In this document: in pieces, positions 10,169 to 22,510 of the stretch | Layout of the letters: each line of letters begins with the position of its first letter | How positions within the stretch are numbered: position 1 is the stretch's first letter | Source: Lactifluus volemus | Lineage: Eukaryota > Basidiomycota > Agaricomycetes > Russulales > Russulaceae | Length of the DNA stretch: 64,000 nt | Assembly: GCA_022376515.1 (NCBI GenBank) | Contig: WTXI01000006.1 | Span: forward strand, 1,178,001 to 1,242,000 | Reading direction: 5' to 3' | Made by a program: the position numbers and the translations under genes | Notes under the pieces: model-generated | Databases searched by the model: none | The model's input: only the letters and a program-made list of their open reading frames with translations | What the model was told of the DNA's origin: nothing

Positions 10169-12652
10169 AAATCAGAGGAAGAGAAGGAAGGACTCCGAGT
10201 CTTCATATAGTCTCACTACGTCCAGAATGCTTGAATATGTGTATCAGTCTCCAACAGCAGAAGAGAAAGTTATCAGTAACTGTACCTGATTAACTCGATC
10301 CGCGCCGTGCGCACCTATCGTGTAGCTTCTCTAAACCCCAGCAAGGTAAGCGGCGGCCATCAAACTGGCGAGAGGTGGGAACGACACAGTAGCGGACAAG
10401 CTGCCTGAGTACCACCGGGCCCTCTGTTCCAGGCTAGCGAACATCTAGAGCAGGCTGTCAGTGGATTGGAGAGCGGTGACGAGCGGAAATGGCCAAGGTT
10501 TTTGGGAGGGAATGGGCAGTCCAGCAGTTAGCCCGTCACGCATCGACACGAACGCAAAGGAGCCACCGAATGGGATGAACACACTTCGGGGTAGCCCCGA
10601 ACGGCATGACTAGATGTTATACCGAGGACGCCCGGCTGAGGTTGCCTCCCTCCCGCCATGACCTCAAGAGTAGCCGAAACCGAAATAGCCCTAATAAACC
10701 AAAACGGTTGCCGGTCGCTTTCCAGTTTCTGGGCCTTTCCGCAGACCTCCAAAACAACAAACAACACATCGAGTTCATCTCTCGTCGATAACGATGGTGG
10801 CAACACCGGGCGGCAAGGCTTACTATAAATAACGTTGACGACACCCGAGGTGTCTCCGGACTAAGGCGTGTTCGGCGGGTGCTTGAGACTGAGGAACGCA
10901 ACTGTACTTGACGATGTGGACGGGTCACCGAATGTGGAAAGATGATGAGGCGGTATCCAGCATGTTATGGTGTCGATAAGCCATTAGGACGGGACTCGGA
11001 CATAGATGAGCTTGGAAGAGGAGGACAATAGGCTGAGGAGTATACTATATATGCGCTTCCTCTCTGATTGTGATTGATTGATCAAACGAAAATTAGGTGA
11101 TGTAGTCTTCTTTGTTCCGTTATGGTACATTTCAAGTTGCGATCATGTCATGTCTGAATGGAAGAAAAAAAGGGACTGTAGCAGGGCGTTTACCACAGAG
11201 ACAGAATCTCGAGGTCCTATTAATTTGACTCAAGTCAACGACGTTGCAGTTGGTGAAAACCAGTGGAGGATACTAGGACGGGGATAGCCGTCACGCGAAC
11301 CCGTTCTCAAGTTCTGAAGCCGATGTATAGCCGGAAAGAATGACTCGGAGGGAAGTCCATTGCCAAACAGAGAGCGTAAACTTTATGACACCGTGTGATA
11401 CAAACAAGAACTAGTATGGTAAATGCATTGACGGACGGTTGAGTCGCATACTAGTAGCCAGGCAGCCAGGCTGTTCGTCAAACGCACTTTGTCGCATTTG
11501 CTGAGGTCCTACTCAAATTTTCTGCGCAATCTACGACGTACGAACCCGGTTCCAAGTGGATTTGATTGAATAAAAATAAAGTTGGTTTGATCCCGCTTTA
11601 CAGTGTCCTTCCAGGCCTGCGAGGAATGTTAGATAGCCACTGGAGCATCCTCGGAGCGGAATTTATCTGTTGCTAGACACGGAGAACGGGAAACGTAGCG
11701 AGGAGCAAGATATTCATATCCGAATTTTTCATGATGCAACATAGAGCCTAATCTACATGATACGTGGTGGTTTCTCCAATTCTCGTTCTTTTGGTTGGCC
11801 TGGAAATCAACACATTAATGTGCAGCGATAGGAAGAATGAAGCAAACCCCATACCAGCGCCTTTAAAGAGTGGGCGTTAGATACAGAAAGTCCTCCACAA
11901 AAAGAAGTACTAGTATTTGAGCAAGGGGCCGGTGGTGGTTTGAGCGCTACATGGCCCAGCGAAGGTCCCCGCGATGGCTTTTAGCTGTCGAACTTACCGT
12001 GTATGGTGTCAAGTTCCGACTTCTCCGTGACTGCCCTTCCTCGCCTTTGTCGTCATGGCTGCATTACCTTCTAGCCCTTGGGAAACATGCGATGGCCGTC
12101 GAATGAATTCACCGATGCGAGTTCCGAACCCTGCGGACTGCTGAGACCTTATCACAGATCCGGCACAACCCCAAGGACAGGAAGATAAGAAAGAGATCTC
12201 CAGATACTTCCTCCGGGTAGGAAAAGCGCCTTGCCATCGATAAGGATGCACGTTGGGCGCACGGGGTGATTGACGCTGAGATCGCGAAGGACGAGAATTG
12301 GAATTGCCGAAGCCTTACAATTCAGAGGGCACTCGTGAGCTCCTGAGAATTCAACGTTGGAGCATCCATGATACTTGGTACCAAGAACGGGGGAGGAATA
12401 TCATCAACTTGAGGTAGGTTCCCGGGTGTTAGACTGGGAAGAGGTGCTCTCATAAAGTAACGTGGCAAGTGTGCATGAGGGGCCGCAGTTAAAAGATGAA
12501 ATGATGACACTAGTGCCACCACTGAGATCTGAGAACTTTAAGAGGATCACCGTCAGAGGAAGCGCTTGTGCGCACTGGCAAGCATCAACTGAAGAACCGT
12601 GACAGAGTGATGATGCATTTAACGTGATCTTGTTCGCTCCTCACACCCAACG
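10169..12652. other. 2.5-kb stretch with no recognisable gene
   Basis: Only short unpatterned frames occur (longest about 100 codons at 10617-10928, minus), none with a familiar motif or consistent splice sites. I find no terminal repeats, no transposase or reverse-transcriptase motifs and no tRNA-like structure. The right part (12.5-12.65 kb) must hold the promoter of the next gene. Relics of old mobile DNA are possible but not demonstrable by eye. Confidence 0.5.
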
Positions 12653-14239
12653 GTGTATACTCCTTTTGCTCTCCCCCCAATGACATCTCCCTCGAAACCT
12701 CCAATGCCATGCATAACCAACCCAAAACCCACCTCAGCCTCTCCGATACCATTCGTTTACGAGCGCCGCCATTTCACAGTCAAGACCTTGCCTGATAGCT
12801 TTCCATACGACGTCATTCATGACAACGGCTTGCAAATACACTACTTCGAATTCCGTGGCCAAGGCCCACCACCCGCAGATCTTGGTTATCCAGGTGACGT
12901 GTGGATCAACATCAGGCCTGGGGAGCTCTCACTCTATGCCCGCTCCCTCAGTGAATGGGTAATCTGGCCAGGCCCTCGCAAGGCCAAGAAACAGATGTTT
13001 GAGCACCCACTCGTCCCCGGAAGATATCTCTGGTGCACGCGTAAACACGTATTGTGGTATACTTGCGATGGCATACGGAAGAGTGCTTCCCTGCAAACAA
13101 GAGGTGAGGAGGAGGATTTCGGTCGCACGCGATATCGGACTGTGGGCCCCATGGAACGCGGCGGTGCACGCAACGCCAACGACACCACCCCTCGTTTCCC
13201 CTTACGCACTGCTGAAGAGGCCGTTGCCAAAATTTTAGAGGTGGAAAGTGAGGAGCGTCGCCATGGCCGCGATCCACCCGAGCCCAAACGTCGACGCGTA
13301 CGTGACGGTGTTGTAAACTCGCCCCAGCGCGCGAAGAGCATCTCAGAGGAGCCAACTCCAGGCTCAACCTCAAGCGGCGGCAGGTCCGCGACAACACATG
13401 ACACGCCGCAAGCGCCAGCGTGGAATAATGACGGTCGATTCCAGCGCCAAGTCGGTTACAATCCTGGCAATATGCCCTTCTATCCCGTATCCCCTTCTTC
13501 CAGCCTCAGTCAGGCCTTGGGCCCCAACGCCGCTCCTAATCCCCAACCTCCTACGCCTCCTGCCATCCCCGCGCATGAACCGATCTCCGCACCACCAATA
13601 CCCACTTTCGCCACGACCCCAACAGTCTCCGCGGCTGCGACGCTCTCACCTTCCTCCACCTCTATCACAAGCACTCTCCCGCAGCACACGTCCCCAGTGA
13701 CATATCCACGGCACCCAAATCAGCCACCACGAACATCGAATTTCCCAGCCGACGCAGAGATTGCACGCATACGCGAAGAAGCAATGCGCCTATCCGCCGA
13801 AAATACCCGTCTTTCTGCAGAGAACTCCCGTCTTTTAGAAGAAAATCGCAGCCTTCGCGCAAACGTTTACTGTTCGCCCAGTCTTGCAGAAGCCGTTCGT
13901 GACGCCTTGGGCACCACGCTCAGTGCGCGCGTCAATGAGTGTTCGTATCATTGCCGCTTCTTATCACCGAACTGACATGTGAGCCCTCAATATAGTATTG
14001 AGAGACGCGCAGGAGCAACGCGCGGCTCGCCTAGAAGCAGAACGCAAGCTCGTTGAATTCCAAGAGCAGCTTAAAAAGGTTTTTCTTGCTAACATGACTT
14101 TGTGACGAACAGTGCCATTGACGACTCGCAGATGATTCAGACGCAGGCGTTCCAGCCGACGATGGCTCCAGGCAATTCCGGCGATGCGCAACTGCCGCCT
14201 GCGCGCTCTGGCACCCGACTAGCGGCATCAGAAGCGTGA
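12653..14239 (+). CDS. basidiomycete-type protein with N-terminal conserved domain, Pro/Ser-rich middle and C-terminal coiled coil
   Basis: Not assigned to a named family. Residues about 30-150 form an aromatic-rich globular domain (LPDSFPYDVIHDNGLQIHYF, YPGDVWINIRPGELSLYAR, GRYLWCTRKHVLWYTCDG) of a kind I associate with poorly studied Agaricomycete proteins. A basic PEPKRRRVRDG segment near residue 217 could be a nuclear localisation signal. A long Pro/Ser/Thr-rich linker precedes a heptad-like coiled coil: IRISA-type repeats with SAENTRLSAENSRLLEENR, resumed after an intron by LRDAQEQRAARLEAERKLVE. The last exon after a second intron ends RLAASEA and TGA at 14237-14239. The donor of the intron near 13938 (T|GTTCGT) is non-ideal. 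A transcription or scaffold role is possible, but there is no basic region directly in front of the coiled coil, so I do not call it bZIP. Confidence 0.6.
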
Positions 14240-14880
14240 TAACACTGGACTTTTTTTTTGAGTAGTATTTTCGGTTCTCTCTCCGAGGGTTCGGGTTTGT
14301 ATCTATATGGGCCTGTCACACTTGTATTTCCGTCACCTCAAAATAACCTACTGTATCCAAATCGCTGTCGGGCTCTGCGCTTGTTTATCAAATAATGAAT
14401 CCTCCCCGTTTCATGTTTTTGGTGACGTGCACAGAGGTATCCTCATATCCATCTGATCAATGAACGAACTGGGCGTTGAACGCGGCACGTTTCTGCCCTG
14501 GCGCCTTGAAGCGTCTGACGGTTGGCACGTCATCGTAATCACCAGGTGTGTGTTTTGCGTCTAACCGCAAAGCGGGAAATCAGAAATTACGTCAAGTGGC
14601 TGATATCGAAACACTGGCCCCGGTGATAATTGCTCCGGGCAGGTGCAAGAAATTTTAGCAGTGGCGTAAGAGGTTGAAGTCTATCGTAGGTACCGAATGT
14701 GCGGTCTTTGCTGAAAAACTACGTTCAATTGAAGCATAGAAGACATGATGTGACAGTAGATAATCATATTCCTTCAGCATCGTCACTAATTACGCAGAGA
14801 TCATATGATCAAGCAACCGAGTAGCCATCCCCATGGGGTACTGTATACGTTATCAATATTGATTTGTTGCCGAGGGCCTT
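14240..14880. other. convergent intergenic region
   Basis: This separates the 3' ends of the coiled-coil gene and the first epoxide-hydrolase-like gene. AT-rich patches could hold polyadenylation signals; no other feature recognised. Confidence 0.4.
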
Positions 14881-16487
14881 TCACAACTCGTCGTGGGGAT
14901 GCTCCAACTTCGCATCAAGTTCTGTGAGCCATTTGCGGATGATCCCATTAACCGCAGTGGGGTTCTCAAGGTGAGTCCAGTGAGCAGTTGGGAGTGTCTA
15001 TGAAAGCGTCGTCAACAGGTAATGAGTAGAGCCGAGGGGCGTCCTTACGTGGAGGGAATGATTAGGCATAAAGTCGAACGAGTGCAGTAGCTTGGCAGCC
15101 AATTCCATGTTCGCAACCGGGTCCTATCAGAAATCAGCCAAATGAATACCTTTGGATCTTAGGGCAGACATGCCTCAGTGGGAAGGATGTTCAGAACGGG
15201 TTGAGAAATGGTGTGATTCCCTTGTTCGTTAGCAAATTTCCAGGCGGCGTAGCGATTCTGCGCGACACCATGAGAGACGGAATCATGGTGACCCAAAGTG
15301 ATAAGAGCCGCACCTCTTTAGTGTAGAAGTGAAAAGCTGCATGGTAGACCATTTAATTGTCAATGAGAAGTGTAGAGGAGGGGCGACAGACTGCTCATGA
15401 AGCCGCTTTTTTGATATTGCTCAACCCAATAATCTTCCTCGTCCTCCGAGAGGAACGGGATCGGCGGGATCTAGGACCACACCTTAGCAAGTTGTCTCGG
15501 AACCTGGTAAGCTGAGAAACGGACCTCTTCGATGCTGTCATATGCACCCGTGTATGTCTCAGGGCTAGTTAGGAAACTTTCAGGTGGCGGGGAGGCGACA
15601 TCTCGCAGCGTTCCTCGCAATGTGCGCCGGACATCGCGCTCGAGTTCAGCTGCAGCTGCAGAGGATTGACTGTCAAAGAAGAGCTGATATGCCAGGCGCG
15701 GGTGAGCCGCCACTAGAGTTTGTGTTGGTATGAATGGCCCTGCTGCGGGGATATACTATTCACATGCTCAGCCTCAAAGCGCAAGGTCCATGGTCGAGGA
15801 ATTACCGGTATGGTAATGCCTATAACGGCCACGAAAACGTCAGGACGCTCGCGAGCAGCCTCATACGCCAGCTGGGCACCCCAATCGTGTCTTACAATAC
15901 CGTCAATCAAGTCAGTGTGACATCTAGCTACGTTTCTCACCCAACAATGATCGCTTCGGAAATGCCAGCGTGCTCCAGAATGCACACGAGATCGCTAACC
16001 ATGTCGGGCATTGTGCCAGATGACTTGACGTCACCTGGATGCGTTGATTCGCCAAATCCGCGGAGATCAGGTGCAATAATATGGTAGTCATCCTAAAGAT
16101 ATGTTAAAAAGTTAGACCGTGGGTCACAAGTGACATTGTAGCGTCATACATGGAATTCCTCTATCTGGTATTTCCAGCTCGCCCATAGACTTGGCCAGCC
16201 ATGTATCAAAAGCAGTGTCTTCTCACCCTTCGAATTGAGATCAACATAACCTAAGGCACTCTGAATTAGGAGTTTTTTTCTTCCATGTGCTGCAAAAGCA
16301 AATTAAAACAACTCGTACTGAGGTTGATGTCGACCTGCGTATTCTCGGCGCGATTGACTGCAGGACAAGTGGCAACCTTCTTTGTGTACGCACGGGGGTT
16401 AAAATTGACAGCTAAACCATCTGATGCTATAGAAATGATCACGAAAACAACTGCCAGTAGGACTCGCAAGGACTCAGAATAGCCCAT
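14881..16487 (-). CDS. secreted alpha/beta-hydrolase, epoxide-hydrolase-like (copy 1)
   Basis: Start MGYSESLRVLLAVVFVIISI is a clear signal peptide, followed by a mature start NFNPRAYTKKVATCPAVNR. The fold motifs then follow: LLLIHGWPSLWASWKYQIEE (HGWP oxyanion-hole motif of epoxide hydrolases), PDLRGFGESTHPGDV, the nucleophile elbow HDWGAQLAYEAARERPDV (Asp nucleophile, so hydrolase rather than esterase), a lid region LAYQLFFDSQSSAAAAELER and EDYWVEQY with lid tyrosines, and a C-terminal TAHWTHLENP carrying the catalytic His. Stop TGA at 14881-14883. Introns every 100-250 bases. It is a close paralog of the neighbour on the other strand. The substrate is unknown; secreted fungal relatives may act on epoxides or haloalkane-like compounds outside the cell. 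It appears intact. Confidence 0.8.
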
Positions 16488-16753
16488 ATTTCACCGTGAC
16501 CGGCTTGACCTGATTTCGGTGGCGAAAGTCCATTGGTCCAACCACTATCACGTGATCATCACGGCATGGACCCTGACTGCAGCCATGAGGAGCGACCTCC
16601 CCATCTGCTGATGCTGATGATCACCTGGCCGTATCATATCTACGTCATAACATACTTGATGGTTGCGTAAAACCCATTTTCGGGCTAATTACTTAGCGCG
16701 TCACATTAAAAGCAGGCATATTCATTACAGTAGGTCCCCTCTACCCTTGTTCG
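16488..16753. promoter_or_regulatory. shared divergent promoter of the two hydrolase paralogs
   Basis: Only 266 bases separate the two start codons. Within it are an inverted CCAAT box (CATTGG near 16530), a palindromic E-box TCACGTGA at 16548-16555, and several GATGATC/GATCATC repeats. The copies share ancestry and face away from each other, so joint control is likely but not proven. Confidence 0.5.
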
Positions 16754-18354
16754 ATGCGCAACCTATCCTTATTTGCAGGCGTTCTGCTGCCTATCCTTGG
16801 TGCTGCATCGATCCTTGCATCTTCCGACTCTGCACGGAAAACAAGTAGCTTCTCGTTTGACCCGCTCGCTTTTAATCACCATGTGGCGACCTGTCCCAGT
16901 ATCAACCGTAGTACAAACAAGACTGTGGACCTTCAACTTCGTATGCGCATTCCTCAGCCCATATTTTAACATCGTTGGGCCGACTTCTACCACAGGCTAT
17001 GTTGATATCAACTCTCACACGGCGAGTCACGCCCGTGAGACACTCTTGTTATTACATGGCTGGCCGAGTCTCTGGGCCAGCTGGAAGTATCAAATCCGGG
17101 AGTTCAAGGTGACTTGGCCGATCCGAGATTCACACATGTCTCATTAACATCATGTACTTGCAGGATGATTACCGTTTGATTATTCCTGATATTCGTGGAT
17201 TTGGCCCATCAACGCATCCGGGAGACGTTCAATCTTCGGGTCCAATGCCCGACTTGGTCGGGACGTAATGTGTATTTTGCGTCACGCAAGTGTCTCCCAG
17301 GCTGTCGTAATTGGGCAAGTCTTCCGTTCAAGTTTGGCATTAGTGGCATGTGATGGCTGATGTCCCTGGGGCCTAGCCATGATTGGGGCGCCCTGCTCGC
17401 CTATGAAGCCGCCCGAGAGCGCCCCGATATCTTCACTGCAGTAGTCGGAATCACGATTCCTTACATGCCTGCCGCCGGGCCATACGTTCCCATATCTGCG
17501 CTTGTACCAATGTTCCCCCATCTCGCGTACCAGGTCTACTTCGCTCAGGAAACTTCGACTGCGGTAGCAGAGCTCGGTAGAGATATCCGTCGCACCTTGC
17601 GCGCGACGCTGCGCACCGTTGCAAGCCCGCCGCCCCCGGATTTTCTGTTGAGCAACAGCTCGTATTTGGGTGTATGGAAGGATGTCGACACTGTGAGCCC
17701 TTGAATTAGCATATTCCATTCTTCGGCTCGACTCAGACATCACCGCAGATCCCACCAATCCCGTTTTTCGATGGCCAAGAAGAGGATTATTGGGTCAGTC
17801 AGTATAATATTCAAGGGTTCAAATACAGTCGGTGTTACATCCCCGTACTCTTGCCTGATTCGATCCTCATAGCTGAGTAATTGCAGATCTGGAGTTCTAT
17901 ACCAATGCTGTATGCGATCAAAACATGGTAATCATTCCGCGTTTACTGACACCTATCGCAGAACCGGTTGGAATCATATAATTTCGCGCATGGCCAAGCA
18001 ATATAACTATCGCTCAACCAGTCTTGAGCATTCTGCCTACCCAGGTGCGTCTTGTGCGACGTATTATTGCGGTTTCACCAAGATGAACATTGTAATTTTG
18101 GTAGGATCCTGTAGGCGACTGGGAGCTCGCTGCCAAAGTGCTGCAGTCCGCTAAATTCTTGCCAAGCTACACGCAGATTGTAAGTGTCTTGTGCCTCATG
18201 GTCTTTTGTCGTTGAGATTGTCATCCAGGCACTACCTGGCGCGCACTGGGTTCAGCTTGAGTACCCGGACCAGGTTAATGCCCTTATTCGTAACTTTCTC
18301 CGGACTCTCGGAGCGTCACACTTTGAGAACGGCGAGACTGTTTTGGCTCTTTGA
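16754..18354 (+). CDS. secreted alpha/beta-hydrolase, epoxide-hydrolase-like (copy 2)
   Basis: Paralog of the preceding gene in head-to-head orientation. The signal peptide MRNLSLFAGVLLPILGAASI leads to a mature region with the same FDPLAFNHHVATCPSINRS opening. Catalytic motifs are LLLLHGWPSLWASWKYQIRE, PDIRGFGPSTHPGDV, HDWGALLAYEAARERPDI (Asp nucleophile), the lid segments HLAYQVYFAQETSTAVAELG and EDYWVSQYN, and PGAHWVQLEYP with the catalytic His. Stop TGA at 18352-18354. Exon boundaries match copy 1 in several places (introns after WKYQI-EF and before HDWGA), which supports a gene duplication with inversion. The exon near 17880-18110 is the least certain. Expected to be secreted; substrate unknown. 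Confidence 0.8.
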
Positions 18355-18743
18355 TCCTCCGACCTAGCAATTTTTTGCTTTGCACTGCATTTCCTTTATC
18401 TTGGACCCATATATACTACTTGACACATAGCCCTTCTGTTTACCCTTTTTTTTCTTCTCTTTGTGGCTACATGTACGTGTTATTGTACTTGCTCCAATGT
18501 ACAAGTGATCCTGCTTTTCTCGAAACGCCACGCCGTGTCTCGGCTAAGCAAGCTACTCAGCCATCCCCACTTCGCTTGTCTCACATCCCGTATCTAAGCA
18601 CTAGATTAGCGTATCGCCTGTCACCGACGCGGTTTATAGTATCAGTAGTGACTTCACTTGGTCCATCACGTGATCGTACTGAGTCCCCGTGACGCAATGC
18701 CGCCGCGCCTCCCGTGACTGATCCTGCAATCGCTGTTCAAAGT
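18355..18743. other. intergenic region upstream of RFC1
   Basis: Pyrimidine-rich, with an E-box TCACGTGATC at about 18666, some 75 bases before the RFC1 start. The 113-codon frame at 18351-18692 has no recognisable content. Confidence 0.4.
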
Positions 18744-21700
18744 ATGGCTCCTCCACCAAAAAAGAAAGGCACAAAGGCGAGCACTGATTCAACTCAACAC
18801 GACCTTCGGTCATTTTTGGCCCTGGTCAGGGTCTGGGTACAGGTACACCACCAAAGGTACGTGTCGCACAACTCACCAAGGAAATGTGTTTGAACAGGGA
18901 TCCAACGTCCAGGCGGCTCCTCAGAAGAAACCGATTGAGATTAGTGCGTTCTAAATCTTGTGGAATATCTCGTTACCTTGTCTCACCATCTTACAGGTGA
19001 AGATGACGCGTGTGTATTGACCTGGTTACGTTTTCGGAGTACCAGTTGACGCGTAACAGGCCACCCTCACCTACGAAGAAGCTCACCCGGTAAGGCTTGA
19101 TCATATCTCTCACGTGGCGCCTTAACCTCGTAGGCAGTTCACCGGAGGGCGTAAAGCAGGATACTCGACCCAACCTTCCATTGAAGCGCAAGGCAAACAG
19201 GATATTACTCTCGAGCGATGATGACGAAGATGTCAAGGTCACCCCTCCGCCGAAGAAGAAACATGTTGTAGCTTCTTCGTCGACCGCATCGCGAGGCCAA
19301 GCATCCAAGCCGCGTCCGACGCAGACATCTCCCGCGAAAACAAATCAAAGAGGAAGAAAGTGGAGAGCGACTACGAAGAAAGCTCAGCAGAGGATGAAAA
19401 GGACGATAGCGATCCTGACTTCATGGATGTTGACGAAGATGTTAAGGTTAAGAAGGCACCTGCCAAGGTCAAGGAAGCGGGAAGACTGGAGAGGGAAAAT
19501 CAAAAGAGAACCCAGTTAGGGTAGAAAGTGAAGTCCAAGAAGGCAGTAAGTCGAAGCCCAAAATCAAGTATGTTACATCTCTGGTCTTGAGACGCGGGTG
19601 ATTAACGGATGAGCTGTCTTAGCTGGGCCGCGGCCAAGGCCGCGAGAATAGCAGGTCCATCCAATCCCGGATCGAAAGCTGTCCCCCCTACAGCCGTACC
19701 TAACTGTCTAGCGGGACTGTCCTTCGTCTTCACAGGCGAATTGTCCAGCTTTTCGCGTGACGAGGCCAGTGACATTGCGAAGCGTTTTTGCGGGTTCGTC
19801 TGCCCTTGTATATTTGCTATGCCGCGCTCACGCTGTCTCAGCCGGGTGGTCGGCCAGCCTTCCTCTAAAACTGACTACGTCATCCTTGGTGACAACGCGG
19901 GTCCGAGCAAGCTTGCAGCGATCAAGAAACACAATCTCAAAACTCTGTCTGAGGACGAATTTCTTGACCTCATTGCCACGCGTAAGGGGCCGGGGATGGC
20001 AAAGGCTTAAGCGAAAAGGAAAAGAAGAAAAAGGAAAAAGAGGAGAAGGTGATTCGAGATAGTGCGAAGGAGATGGAGGCACGCGAGAAGGCTACCAAGG
20101 CGGCAGGGGGCGGTGCCACTCGAGGGTGCGTGAATGTTCTGCCTGAGCATCAAAGTGATGAAACTGAGTGACAACAGCGCGAAGGCGATAGACCCCAAAA
20201 CACAGCTCTGGACTGATCGGTATGCCCCGCAGACCCTCAAAGAGGTCTGCGGTAACAAGGGACAAGTTGATAAACTCCAGCAGTGGCTCAAAGACTGGTG
20301 CAACTCGTCTCCTTACTCAACACGCTACGGGCTCTTCAGCTCACGACGCTTTCTAGGCCAGACAGTTTGAAAGCCAACTTTAAGAAGCCAGGGAAAAATG
20401 GGATGAATAACTTTCGTGGTGTAATGATCACAGGGCCACCAGGTATCGGCAAGACCACAAGTGCGCATCTGTGTGCAAAGCTCGCAGGTTTCACACCAAT
20501 TGAGCTCAACGCAAGTGACGCTCGCAGTAAAAAGCTGGTCGAAGTGAGTCGTCCCTGGTTTTTCTTCAGGGACGTACAGTCAAACTATACCACAGAACAG
20601 CACAAACATTCACAATACGTCCCTGGACGGGTGGATGGGTGGCGGCGAGGTACGGGGCTCTGCATCATCGGGTTACACCCAATTTTGTAATAACCATTCA
20701 CCATCCCATAGCGGACGAATGCCGCAGGAATCATCATAACAGACAAGTCATGTCTGATAATGGACGAAGTCGATGGCATGTCTGCGGGTGATAGAGGCGG
20801 TGTTGGCGCACTGGCGGCTCTGATCCGCAAAACTAAGGTAACATTCCTCCGACTCGTAAAGAGTTTCCCATTGAAGAGCCCTTAGATACCTATCATATGT
20901 ATCGCCAATGACCGTAACGCACCCAAGATGAAACCTCTTGTCAATGGTACTTTCGGCCTACCATTCCGCAAGTGAGTGCCAACGCGTGGTTTCAAACATG
21001 CTGTGATTGAGACATATTTCTCAGACCTGACGCCAATCAGATTCGTTCAAGGATTATGACGATTGCCTTCAAAGAGAAGATGCAAATCCCAGCGAACGTG
21101 GTTGATGAACTTATCACAGGTGTGGGGTCCGACATACGCCAAGTGCTCAATATGTTGTCAACGTGGAGGTTGCACAACGATACGATGGACTACGAAGAGG
21201 GAAAGATGCTGTATGAACGATCATCTGCTTTTGTTGAGCTGTCTAACGCGTTTGCAGCGCGAAGGCCAATGAAAAGTATACGGTGATGACTCCATTTAAC
21301 ATCATACAGAAGATTCTGGGCCCGTATATGTTCTCAGCAACATCACGTGATACGTTGAACGACAAGATTGAGCTGTATTTTCATGACTATTCTTTTGTCC
21401 CGTTGTTCATCCAGGTCGGGTCTGTAATGCCTGAGCGCGCTAAATACTGACAGAGGGGTTTTACCACAGGAGAATTATCTGAAAACGAACCCATCGCGCG
21501 TGCGTGACTTGGATGGACCCAGGAAGGCTCTGAAACAGCTGAAACTTATGGAAAAAGCTGCAGAGTCAATATCTGACGGCGACCTTGTCGACTCTCTCAT
21601 TCATGGGTAGCTATCTTCATCACCTTGACGCTTCTCGTCGTTTTTACGCACTTTCACAGCTCCGAACAACATTGGTCACTGATGCCGACTCATGCAGTTT

Positions 21701-22510
21701 TGTCGACTGTGCGGCCTTCGTCGTTCCTCTATGGACCAGGAAGTGGTTACGGCGGCCCCAACGCCATGTCATTCCCCCAGTGCGTTCTAAGCACAACAGC
21801 AGCACAGAGGTGTTGACTGAGTCGTGACAGGTGGCTTGGACAAAACTCCAAGCAAAGCAAGCTCAGTCGAGCTTTGGGCGACGTGCAAATTCGCATGCGA
21901 CTCAAGGTCTCGGGGGACAAATCTGAAATTCGATTATCTTACCTGCCGGCGATGTTTCCTCTTATCGTCGGGCCACTTATGGATCAAGGCACGGTACGTC
22001 TCTCTCTGACTTGTTTATCTATACCTAATGAAAGACGACTCAGAGTGCGGTTGATGATGTCATCACAAGCATGGATGATTATTATATATCTCGCGAAGAC
22101 TGGGATATCATTGTCGAGCTCGGACTGGGAGAGCAAAAGGATGCGGTCGTACTCAAGAAGATAGCTACTGCTACCAAAACAGCGCTTACTAAAAAATACA
22201 ATTCTCACGACCACCCAATCCCATTCCACAAGGCACAGGATTTAGGAAAGGTGCCAAAAAAGCTTGCTGGCGGGCCTGCGCCAGATCTCGAAGAGGCATT
22301 CGATGTAAGCCGCTTGCGGTGATATCTTGACCTTACTTTCCACCAGCTAATCTTGCCTTTGACTAGGTGGATGATGCCGTCGAGGATGCAGATGACGAAA
22401 ACAAGAACGACGACCTGGACGACATCAAGCACGACAGTCTAATTCAAGAGGCGGGTAGGAAGAAAGCAGCAACTACAAAAGGAAAGGGTGCCGCAAAAGG
22501 CAAGAAATGA
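18744..22510 (+). CDS. RFC1: replication factor C large subunit (clamp loader)
   Basis: Large subunit of the RFC complex that loads PCNA at primer ends. Start [12 protein letters not shown], then a PCNA-box-like QHDLRSFL near residue 18 (Leu in place of the second aromatic). A charged acidic/basic linker follows. The BRCT domain near 19700-19970 reads [20 protein letters not shown] and, after an intron, [20 protein letters not shown]. The AAA+ domain opens [20 protein letters not shown], with Walker [10 protein letters not shown], Walker B IMDEVDG, and sensor region [18 protein letters not shown]. The RFC1-specific C-terminal domain contains [20 protein letters not shown] and [16 protein letters not shown], then an acidic and lysine-rich tail ending AAKGKK before TGA at 22508-22510. 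Many short introns. Complete and apparently functional. Confidence 0.93.

Noticed and set aside
10528..10928. Overlapping 60-100 codon frames in the gene-free stretch
   Set aside because: No known motif, no consistent splice sites, and frames occur on both strands at the same place.
12653..14239. bZIP transcription factor call for the coiled-coil gene
   Set aside because: The leucine/asparagine heptads are there, but no basic DNA-binding region precedes them directly.
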